A DNA stretch of 64,000 nt from Phocaeicola plebeius DSM 17135 (GTDB lineage Bacteria > Bacteroidota > Bacteroidia > Bacteroidales > Bacteroidaceae), in contig NZ_DS990130.1 in the NCBI RefSeq assembly GCF_000187895.1, positions 62,001 through 126,000 on the forward strand. Reading direction: 5' to 3'. The first letter of the stretch is position 1; the number at the start of each line of letters is the position of its first letter. Below the pieces are notes generated by a model, which did no database searches, was not told the origin of the DNA, and saw only the letters and a list, made by a program, of their open reading frames with translations. The translations under genes and the position numbers were made by a program. Below are positions 24,795 to 32,003 of the stretch, piece by piece.

Positions 24795-25811
24795 TTAAAA
24801 TTCAACCAACATTCTGAATACCTTACCTGGATTTTCCGACCATTTCTGCAGAGCCTCACCTGCCTCTTCAGGTTTCACTACGGCAGAGATAAGTTCGTTC
24901 ATCGGGCAATTTCCATTCTGAAGATAATGTATCACGGCACGGAAATCCTCAGGCATTGCATTGCGCGAACCGCGTATGTCGAGTTCCTTCTGAACAAAAT
25001 ATTTTGTCTGGAAAGCCACTTCACTCTTGGCATAGCCTATACATGCCACACGACCTGTGAAAGCAACAATATCAATGGCAGTTACGTATGTGACAGGACT
25101 GCCCACAGCTTCTATCACCACATCAGCCATATAACCGTCAGTAAGTTCCCTTACTCTTTCAACCACATTTTCTGTCTTAGAATTGATAACCATCGATGCA
25201 CCGAGACGTTTTGCCAGTTCAAGTTTCTCGTCATCAATATCCATGGCTATTACTCTTGCTCCACGAAGCGATGCCCTTACTATGGCACCAAGTCCAATCA
25301 TTCCGCAACCTATCACGGCCACAGTATCAATGTCAGTTACCTGTGCTCTTGAGACGGCATGGAAACCTACGCTCATAGGCTCAATCAATGCACATTCCTT
25401 ATCCGAGAGGCCGGCAGCCGGAATAACCTTTGTCCAAGGGAGGACAAGGAACTCCTGCATCGAACCGTTACGCTGAACGCCCAAAGTCTCGTTGTGTTCG
25501 CAGGCATTGACACGTCCGTTGCGGCATGAGGCACACTTTCCGCAGTTGGTATATGGATTTACAGTCACGTTCATTCCCTTCTCGAAACCGACAGGAACGC
25601 CTTCGCCTATTTCCTCTATCACAGCACCCACTTCATGTCCCGGGATAACAGGCATCTTGACCATAGGATTTCTTCCAAGGTAAGTATTAAGGTCGGAACC
25701 ACAGAATCCGACATATTTGATACGAAGTAAAATTTCTCCGACTCCAAGTGTTGGTTTAACTATATCAGCTACTTGAACCTTTCCGGCTTCAGTAATTTGA
25801 ACAGCTTTCAT
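24795..25811 (-). CDS. Zinc alcohol dehydrogenase, likely L-galactonate 5-dehydrogenase
   Basis: The 338-residue medium-chain dehydrogenase has catalytic zinc ligands in GFCGSD and GHEVG, four structural zinc cysteines (CGKCASCRNGRVNAC) and a Rossmann motif (VIGCGMIGLGAI). Close relatives include LgoD/YjjN, which oxidises L-galactonate to D-tagaturonate. The next two genes reduce and dehydrate tagaturonate, and the genes before make and open an aldonolactone, so this activity fits exactly. L-fuconate or L-threonine-type substrates are alternatives. The assignment to L-galactonate is an inference from context. Confidence 0.8.
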   Translation of the reverse strand: MKAVQITEAGKVQVADIVKPTLGVGEILLRIKYVGFCGSDLNTYLGRNPMVKMPVIPGHEVGAVIEEIGEGVPVGFEKGMNVTVNPYTNCGKCASCRNGRVNACEHNETLGVQRNGSMQEFLVLPWTKVIPAAGLSDKECALIEPMSVGFHAVSRAQVTDIDTVAVIGCGMIGLGAIVRASLRGARVIAMDIDDEKLELAKRLGASMVINSKTENVVERVRELTDGYMADVVIEAVGSPVTYVTAIDIVAFTGRVACIGYAKSEVAFQTKYFVQKELDIRGSRNAMPEDFRAVIHYLQNGNCPMNELISAVVKPEEAGEALQKWSENPGKVFRMLVEF

Positions 25812-25848
25812 AATCTATGTATTTATTTAAATTTGTTATTGTATTATT

Positions 25849-27102
25849 TTAATGATGTTTTTTCTCTATCTTATAACCTTTCCAGCCATAATATGCTGTA
25901 AAGAAGAAACATATCAGAGGTATTATATATGCCACCTGATAGAAATCCGCGTTATGATTCATCACAAATGCGGTAAACTGAGGGATACATGCATTACCTA
26001 TAATAGCCATTACAAGGAATGCCGAACCACTCTTGGTGTCCTCGCCGAGGTCGCGTAGAGCAAGTGAGAATTGGGTAGGATACATGATTGACATGAAAAA
26101 CGACACTGCAAGCATGGCATAAAGTCCTGTCATACCACCGAACATAATAATTACTCCACACAGTATGATATTTACTATAGCGTATGTAAGCAGCATATCC
26201 TGAGGTCTGAATTTCGACATTAGCATAGTACCTATCCATCTGCCGCCAAGGAAAGCCAGCATATACAGTCCGAAGAATGTGGTCGCCTCATCCTCCGACA
26301 GACCTGCATACATGCAGCAGTAAACCAGGAACAGGCTGTTGATGGCTGTCTGCCCTCCGTTATAGAAGAACTGTGCGATGACTCCCCATCTCAGATGCTT
26401 GCGTTTCAACACTGCAAAATTGATAAGCTTGCCCTTCTCTCCGTGCGATTCTTCGTTATCTATGTCTGGAAGTTTACACAGTGTAAACACTACTGCAAGA
26501 ATGATGAGTAACACGGCAAGAACCAGATAAGGCATCTTCATGGAGTCTGTCTCCATCTGGATAAATCCTTCCCAGCCTCCCGGGAAGTCGGCAGGCAGCG
26601 TTTCGCGCGTATAGTTCTGTCCGGTAAGTATAAGCTTGCTCAGAAACATTGCGGAGATGAAAGCACCAAGACCGTTGAACGACTGTGCAAGATTCAATCT
26701 TCGCGAAGCCGTGTCATGTGTACCCAAAGCTGTCACATACGGATTGGCAGCCGTCTCAAGAAAGCACATTCCCGTTGCCATAATAAAGAAGATTACAAGA
26801 TATGCCCAGTATTCCTTTATCTCAGCTGCAGGGAAGAAAAGCAGACCTCCGATAGCAGCAAGAATGAGACCGACTATTATACCCGACTTATAGCTGAAAC
26901 GTTTCATGAACATTGCTATCGGTATGGGAAACAGGAAGTAGGCCAGCCAATAGGCAGATTCAGTGAACGAGGCCTCGAAAGCATTCAGTTCACAGGTTTT
27001 CATCAACTGCCTGATCATTGTAGGCAACAGATTACTGCTGATAGCCCACATGAAGAACAAGCTGAATATCAGTAAAAGCGGTATAAAATATTTGTTTTTC
27101 AT
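25849..27102 (-). CDS. FucP-like MFS sugar/H+ symporter
   Basis: The 417-residue membrane protein with about 12 hydrophobic segments resembles the L-fucose permease family (FLETAANPYVTALG, LNLAQSFNGLGAFI, FLGGRWIGT). L-fucose is 6-deoxy-L-galactose, so a FucP-type carrier is well suited to L-galactose. It probably brings the free sugar from the periplasm, where GH29 releases it, into the cytoplasm. The start overlaps the preceding lactonase stop codon by four bases (ATGA), showing tight coupling. Confidence 0.87.
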   Translation of the reverse strand: MKNKYFIPLLLIFSLFFMWAISSNLLPTMIRQLMKTCELNAFEASFTESAYWLAYFLFPIPIAMFMKRFSYKSGIIVGLILAAIGGLLFFPAAEIKEYWAYLVIFFIMATGMCFLETAANPYVTALGTHDTASRRLNLAQSFNGLGAFISAMFLSKLILTGQNYTRETLPADFPGGWEGFIQMETDSMKMPYLVLAVLLIILAVVFTLCKLPDIDNEESHGEKGKLINFAVLKRKHLRWGVIAQFFYNGGQTAINSLFLVYCCMYAGLSEDEATTFFGLYMLAFLGGRWIGTMLMSKFRPQDMLLTYAIVNIILCGVIIMFGGMTGLYAMLAVSFFMSIMYPTQFSLALRDLGEDTKSGSAFLVMAIIGNACIPQFTAFVMNHNADFYQVAYIIPLICFFFTAYYGWKGYKIEKKHH

Positions 27103-28049
27103 TCTGACATGTTTTTAATATAAGGTAACTCAGGCAGATTCTTGAAACCGTAAAAGGCTTTCGCGTTCTCGCCCAAGAAAAGTTTTTTGCTTCTCTCTTC
27201 CAATTCTTTTGATTTAATCACAAAGTCGTACGACATTTTGTAGGTGATGGCTGTAATTGTGCGCGGATAGTCGGAACCCCACATCAGTTTCTCGAAACCG
27301 ACAAGGTCGGCAGCTTCGTTGATAGCCCTTATAGCACCGTTGAACGGATAGAACTCGTCATTGAACAGCCATGTGATACCGCCAGACTCAATCATTACAT
27401 TTTTATGGCGGGCAAGCATTATCTGCTTCTTCCAGTCCGGTTTTGTAACCATGCCGAAATGACCGATGGCTATTTTCAAACCCGGACATTCTGAAATGAT
27501 TTCTTCCATCTCGCCAACCTGAAGGTCTCCCTCTATCATATCTATGGAAAGAATCACTCCTTTATCTTCCATCAAATGAAACATCTTCATCATTTCGTCC
27601 GAATTGAGCATCACCCTTCCGTCCTTTAGCTGCAGACGGTGTCCTGGAATCTTTATGGCCTTAAACCCTTTGTCTATAAGTTCAACAGTCTGATTAAAGT
27701 AACCCTGCTTCCTGAATTCACACATACCGCACACAAAAAACCTGTCGGGATAATTTGTCATGACCTCTAGTAGATAGTCATTCTGTATACCATCGATATA
27801 CTCCTGAGTAACAACAGCTCCTCCAACCTGGGCATAGTTCATATTTGCCAGGAAAACCTCTGCCGTATTTCTTCCGTCAATCATAAAGGGAGGAAGCATT
27901 TGTCTCACCTCCCCCATAAACAATGATTGACCATTCTCTGTAGTTTTTATTTTCAGGCCATCTACTTCAGTATCCTGATAAAGCCACAGATGTGAGTGAG
28001 CGTCAATTATTGTATAATCCATAGCAACAGTATTTATGAATTTGCCCAA
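27099..28049 (-). CDS. Amidohydrolase-family sugar lactonase, likely L-galactonolactonase
   Basis: The 316-residue protein of amidohydrolase family 2 shows metal-binding DAHSHLW near the start, AIGHFGMV in the middle and MWGSDYPRT towards the end (a conserved Asp). Relatives hydrolyse L-fucono- and L-rhamnono-lactones. Placed directly after an aldo/keto reductase that should make an L-galactono-lactone, and before the aldonate dehydrogenase, it is best read as the lactone-opening enzyme. It overlaps the upstream gene by 16 bases and the downstream gene by 4. Confidence 0.8.
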   Translation of the reverse strand: MGKFINTVAMDYTIIDAHSHLWLYQDTEVDGLKIKTTENGQSLFMGEVRQMLPPFMIDGRNTAEVFLANMNYAQVGGAVVTQEYIDGIQNDYLLEVMTNYPDRFFVCGMCEFRKQGYFNQTVELIDKGFKAIKIPGHRLQLKDGRVMLNSDEMMKMFHLMEDKGVILSIDMIEGDLQVGEMEEIISECPGLKIAIGHFGMVTKPDWKKQIMLARHKNVMIESGGITWLFNDEFYPFNGAIRAINEAADLVGFEKLMWGSDYPRTITAITYKMSYDFVIKSKELEERSKKLFLGENAKAFYGFKNLPELPYIKNMSE

Positions 28050-28966
28050 CTTACTCTTTGTTGATCACCTATTATCTCCTTAACCTTTTCCACAAGACTC
28101 CAGTCGATAGGTTCCTCAATGTATTTAATATTCTGAAGTACAGATTCTGATTTTGCCGAACTGAACAGTGTTGTAGGTATTCTTGGGTTACTAACAGAGA
28201 ACTGTACTGCAAGCTTCTCAATAGGATATCCCTGTTCCTTACAAAACTTCGCAGCCTTTGCACATGCCTCAATCAGTGATTTTGGGGCTGGATGCCATTC
28301 AGGAACACCTCTCTGTGTGAGAAGTCCCATACCAAATGGTGAAGCGTTTATCACCCCTACACCCTTTTCATCGAAATAATCGAGGAAGTCAACAAGTTTG
28401 TCATCGTTAAGCGAATAGTGACAGAAATTAAGCACCGCCTCAACTGTGTCCGGAGCTGCATGGTCAATAACCCATTTCAGGTTTTCAAGCTGAAGGTCGG
28501 TTATACCCACATGACCCACCAGGCCTTTCTCCTTCAGTTCCACCAGAGCAGGCAATGTTTCGTTCACCACCTGGTTCATATCCGAAAACTCAACATCGTG
28601 AACATTGATAAGGTCAATATGATCTATATTCAGACGTTCCATACTTTCGTATACACTTTCCTGTGCGCGCTTGCCCGAGTAGTCCCATGTATTAACACCA
28701 TCCTTGCCATAACGTCCCACCTTGGTTGAAAGTATGAACGATTCTCTTGGCAACTCCTTAAGAGCCTTACCCAGTACTGTTTCTGCCTTATAATGTCCGT
28801 AATATGGAGAAACATCAATAAAGTTCAGTCCATGTTCTACTGCTGTAAAAACAGACTGTATAGCCTCACTTTCTTTAATAGAATGAAAAACTCCACCCAA
28901 CGAAGATGCACCATAACTCAATACAGGCACTTTCAGTCCTGTCTTTCCCAATTCACGATATTCCAT
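28034..28966 (-). CDS. Aldo/keto reductase, likely L-galactose 1-dehydrogenase
   Basis: The 310-residue AKR protein has the usual tetrad context: Asp and Tyr in FIDVSPYYGHYKAE, Lys in STKVGRYG and His in LINVHDVEF. Sequence style (YRELGKTGLKVPVLSYGASSLGG) matches plant and bacterial L-galactose/L-fucose dehydrogenases of the AKR family, which oxidise the sugar to its 1,4- or 1,5-lactone. It stands second in an operon with a mutarotase, a lactonase and an L-galactonate-type dehydrogenase. An NAD(P)-dependent L-galactose dehydrogenase is therefore the best call. Confidence 0.82.
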   Translation of the reverse strand: MEYRELGKTGLKVPVLSYGASSLGGVFHSIKESEAIQSVFTAVEHGLNFIDVSPYYGHYKAETVLGKALKELPRESFILSTKVGRYGKDGVNTWDYSGKRAQESVYESMERLNIDHIDLINVHDVEFSDMNQVVNETLPALVELKEKGLVGHVGITDLQLENLKWVIDHAAPDTVEAVLNFCHYSLNDDKLVDFLDYFDEKGVGVINASPFGMGLLTQRGVPEWHPAPKSLIEACAKAAKFCKEQGYPIEKLAVQFSVSNPRIPTTLFSSAKSESVLQNIKYIEEPIDWSLVEKVKEIIGDQQRVSWANS

Positions 28967-29006
28967 TTTGAAAAAGAATTTAAAGGTTAATTTTTTACTC
29001 TATTTA

Positions 29007-29390
29007 TTATTCATACAGATAGAACATACGTTCCATCATCTGCCATTTCTCGTCCGATGTGGCTCCCTCGGCACACTGCTGAAATTTTGCCACATATTCC
29101 TCCCATTCGGCCTGACGAGGCAGAGTGGCAAGCTTTGCCATTGCTTTATCCCAGTCAAAATTCAGAGGAGTTTCCACTATCATAAAAAGTTTAGACCCCA
29201 ATATGTATATTTCCATTTCCAGAATTCCCACTTCACGTATTCCGGCACGTATCTCAGGCCATGACTCTTCCTTACTGTGAGCCTTCCTGTAGGCTTCAAT
29301 CAATTCCGGATTGTCACGCAGACTCAAAGTCTGACAATATCTTTTCACTGGCTGAGAATAACTTTTCACTTTATATCCTTCTGTCTTCAT
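29007..29390 (-). CDS. RhaM-family sugar mutarotase
   Basis: The 127-residue protein is of the L-rhamnose mutarotase family (DUF718), with YCQTLSLRDNPELIEAYRKAH and EMEIYILGSKLFMIVE. These dimeric enzymes interconvert alpha and beta anomers of L-sugars. In this operon it would supply the right anomer of L-galactose to the dehydrogenase; L-fucose is an alternative substrate. It is the first gene of the seven-gene operon, and an operator-like palindrome and -7 box lie upstream. Confidence 0.8.
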   Translation of the reverse strand: MKTEGYKVKSYSQPVKRYCQTLSLRDNPELIEAYRKAHSKEESWPEIRAGIREVGILEMEIYILGSKLFMIVETPLNFDWDKAMAKLATLPRQAEWEEYVAKFQQCAEGATSDEKWQMMERMFYLYE

Positions 29391-29450
29391 GATATTATTA
29401 ATATTATTATGTTAGTATTACATTTCACTTTCTTTATATTTTCGATGATG

Positions 29451-29458
29451 CTAAAGTA
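29451..29458 (-). promoter_or_regulatory. -7 box of the L-galactose operon
   Basis: TACTTTAG on the minus strand differs from TAnnTTTG by one base. It has the same TTTAG ending as the susC -7 box. There is no good -33 box at normal spacing, as expected for an activator-dependent promoter. The G-run of the palindrome at 29503-29523 ends 50 bases upstream, the distance seen at three other cargo promoters. Confidence 0.45.
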
Positions 29459-29502
29459 TGAAGTATCCATCAAAACAATAGAGGAGATTTTTAAAAAAGA
29501 AA

Positions 29503-29523
29503 GAGGGGATATTATACCCCCTC
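29503..29523. promoter_or_regulatory. Palindrome: operator and/or bidirectional terminator
   Basis: GAGGGG (29503-29508), ATATTATA and CCCCCTC (29517-29523) form a perfect inverted repeat, flanked by AAA and TTT. It can terminate transcription coming from the porin-like gene. Its position relative to the -7 box and its GG-AT-rich-CCCC shape also match the HTCS-type operators found at 38539, 52492 and 61431. A further TTTTTACCCC lies at 29534-29543. Both roles are possible. Confidence 0.5.
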
Positions 29524-29583
29524 TTTTTCGACATTTTTACCCCTCATGAAGGAGATAAAAAGTCACCCCAAACTCTATAAAAA

Positions 29584-30368
29584 TCAAAACAGATTGAACT
29601 GCATTCCTGTGTAGAAAAATCCCTGGTTGGATTTCGGATTCCAATACGTCATCACCGTCAACGGGATTTCATATTTCATTACCCGAAGTTTATAAATTAC
29701 ATTCAAGGACACCTGAGTAATTCCTGCCGATTCGGCATACATGGTTCTGTTCACCATTTCCCCACTTTCATTTCTTGAATTTCTTAATGCGAAAGCTGTT
29801 CCAATACCAGGACCGACCCTTAGCTTTTCGTTCTGATAGATGAGATGGTATAGCCCACATATACGAAACTGGAGTATATGTTCTTGCTGTTGTCCAGATC
29901 CCTGTCGCGACCGTAAACAAGTGTAGAGAGGCTCAACTCCAGCGGAAATTTCCTGTCGCCCGTATAATTGAGCATAAGGTCTATAAAACGTCCCGTCTCA
30001 TCAGGCTTATAGTTGAAGAACTCCTTATTATTATATGTAGCCCCCGGCGAGAAATTATATGTATCTATAGCCTTAATCTGAAACCTGCCATGAGTATATA
30101 TTATATACTGGCTCAGCTCCTTATAACTCCCCCTGGTGTTCGATCCGCCAAGGAAACCGACGGTAAACCTCCCCGATGGGTCGGAAACCGACAAATCGGA
30201 CGAGAGAATCAGTCCGTCGGCCACTTCAATGCCACGCCATAGAATCATGTTCTGTAGAGTAGTACTGAAATGAAGCTGAGCCTGAACATTTGCTGACAAA
30301 AATATAAATACTGGAATTAACAGTCGCTTTTTATACTTACAGGTATCCAATGATAATATATGTATCAT
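29584..30368 (-). pseudogene. Frameshifted outer-membrane porin-like protein
   Basis: The first frame (29820-30368) encodes a signal peptide (MIHILSLDTCKYKKRLLIPV..., cleavage after VQAQ) and beta-barrel-like sequence (LHFSTTLQNMILWRGIEVADGL, LPLELSLSTLVYGRD style). It breaks after YVGYTISSIRTKS. The missing C-terminus is found in another frame from about 29838 to 29584: YQNEKLRVGPGIGTAFALRN, continuing to a typical barrel end GMQFNLF. Loss of a single base near 29838-29842 explains this. The intact protein would have about 261 residues and resembles TorF-like putative porins. It is the last gene of the GH105-GH50 cluster, 43 bases after GH50. Confidence 0.75.
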
Positions 30369-30411
30369 ACTCAGAGCAGTAGAAAATCGGTTTTAAATTA
30401 TTATTATGGAT

Positions 30412-31983
30412 TTATTTGTCGAAATAATCTATAAGATTATAAACATTCCAGTTAATATCCGACATGTATTTGGTCAATGATGTATAAGGTTTATAGTTAT
30501 AATCGAGCATACCTTTATTGCAATCCTCATCATCCAGATACTTGAAGAAAACCCATCCTACACAATTCTTGGCTTCGAGCAGTCCCAAGGTAAAATGCTG
30601 GTAAGCGAATCCACGGTTTTGCTGGTCGCGTACCACGAAACCGGCTCCACTTGAGTTGTCAAGCTTAGTATCCTCACCCTTGGTATAGAATTCCGTTACC
30701 ATGAAAGGAGTACCGCCCGCCTGGTTCTTCCAGCCATCCATGTAGCCTTTTTCAGGCGACCATTTACTATAATAATTTATGGAAATGACATCACAATATT
30801 TTCCCGCTGCCTTAATTATATAACTGTTGTATTTAGGAAGGCTGTGCAGGCGTGAACCCAGATAAAGCAATTCAGGGTCCTTCGATGCCTTAACCGCATT
30901 CTTTATGGCAGAATAATATTTTTCCGCACAAATACCGGCAAACTCATTGTTCAGTTCATCCGTTACATCAGAAACATTTGCACTCTTGTCCTTATCCGTC
31001 ATAAACTTGGCGGCTGCAATATAAGCAGGATCCTGCTTGTTTGAAATTTTCAGGAATCTGTCGAGCAGCCTGTTTCCCCATGTAGAGAAGTCTATCTCAT
31101 TATCCGAGAAGAATCCCAACACATCCGGGTTGTTTCTGAACATGCCGAAAGCATCCGAATTGAGATACTCCTTGCACCATTCATCCCATCCATCATAAAA
31201 CACAAGACCTATCTTAAGATTCACGTTCTGCCCCGGATAGCTAATTCCCTTGCTATTCTTGAACTCTGCAAGGAATGAAAAGGAAGGAGCCTGTGTCAGA
31301 GGACTTGAAGCCGATTTATTATAATCATTTACAGCCTTGTCGCCTTCTTCCTTACCGAAAGCGCAGACACTATGAAATCCTATTTCAGAGAATTGTTTCT
31401 GCGACTTTGCCACCCAGTCATCTACTGAACTGTAAAGCTTGCCGAAAGCTGAGCTGTTGCCATCCATTCTGAATGAGGCGATACCCCTTACATAATATGG
31501 ATAACCTTCGGGGTCGACTATCCAACTTCTTCCATTTGAGTTTTTCTCAACCCTGAACCGTCCGGTAGCCTTGAATTTTTGCCCTTTTGCGTATGAGCCA
31601 TATTTATTCACGCTTTGCAAATACTCATCCTGTGTTTTTGTCTGCTGTTCATAACCAACCAGGTATGGCAATATCCTTGTCTTTGCCTCTATAAAAGCCT
31701 TGTCAGGTTTTTCCGCATACTCGACAATTATCGGTTGATACTGCTTGGTGCTATTAGGATAGGTTTCAGCAGGACCGGGAACAGGCAGTTGCAGTTCCAC
31801 ATCATCATCGTCATTATCGCCTGCATTGTCGCCGGGAGTATTATAGTCCTCCACATTCCCCGGTTGTGAGTAAATAACCTCAGGCGGAATATATGAGAAC
31901 TCTTCCTGAGGGTCTTCACATGACAAAGCGAAGAACGGAACACTCAAGCAAATGGTTTTAGTAATAATAGTAGAATATTTCAT
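30412..31983 (-). CDS. GH50-like beta-agarase-type lipoprotein
   Basis: The 523-residue protein has a lipoprotein signal (MKYSTIITKTICLSVPFFALSC) and an acidic linker (GDNDDDD) before the catalytic part. The latter shows GRSWIVDPEGYPYYVRGIAS, GFFSDNEIDF (acid/base Glu near residue 294), YLGSRLH and VTEFYTKGED (nucleophile Glu near residue 429), the pattern of clan GH-A family GH50 agarases. GH50 enzymes release neoagarobiose from agar-type chains. Membership is judged from motifs only, and the sequence is divergent. It lies 20 bases after the GH105-GH154 gene in the same transcription unit. Confidence 0.7.
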   Translation of the reverse strand: MKYSTIITKTICLSVPFFALSCEDPQEEFSYIPPEVIYSQPGNVEDYNTPGDNAGDNDDDDVELQLPVPGPAETYPNSTKQYQPIIVEYAEKPDKAFIEAKTRILPYLVGYEQQTKTQDEYLQSVNKYGSYAKGQKFKATGRFRVEKNSNGRSWIVDPEGYPYYVRGIASFRMDGNSSAFGKLYSSVDDWVAKSQKQFSEIGFHSVCAFGKEEGDKAVNDYNKSASSPLTQAPSFSFLAEFKNSKGISYPGQNVNLKIGLVFYDGWDEWCKEYLNSDAFGMFRNNPDVLGFFSDNEIDFSTWGNRLLDRFLKISNKQDPAYIAAAKFMTDKDKSANVSDVTDELNNEFAGICAEKYYSAIKNAVKASKDPELLYLGSRLHSLPKYNSYIIKAAGKYCDVISINYYSKWSPEKGYMDGWKNQAGGTPFMVTEFYTKGEDTKLDNSSGAGFVVRDQQNRGFAYQHFTLGLLEAKNCVGWVFFKYLDDEDCNKGMLDYNYKPYTSLTKYMSDINWNVYNLIDYFDK

Positions 31984-32003
31984 TGTTGCAAATATTTAGT
32001 AAA

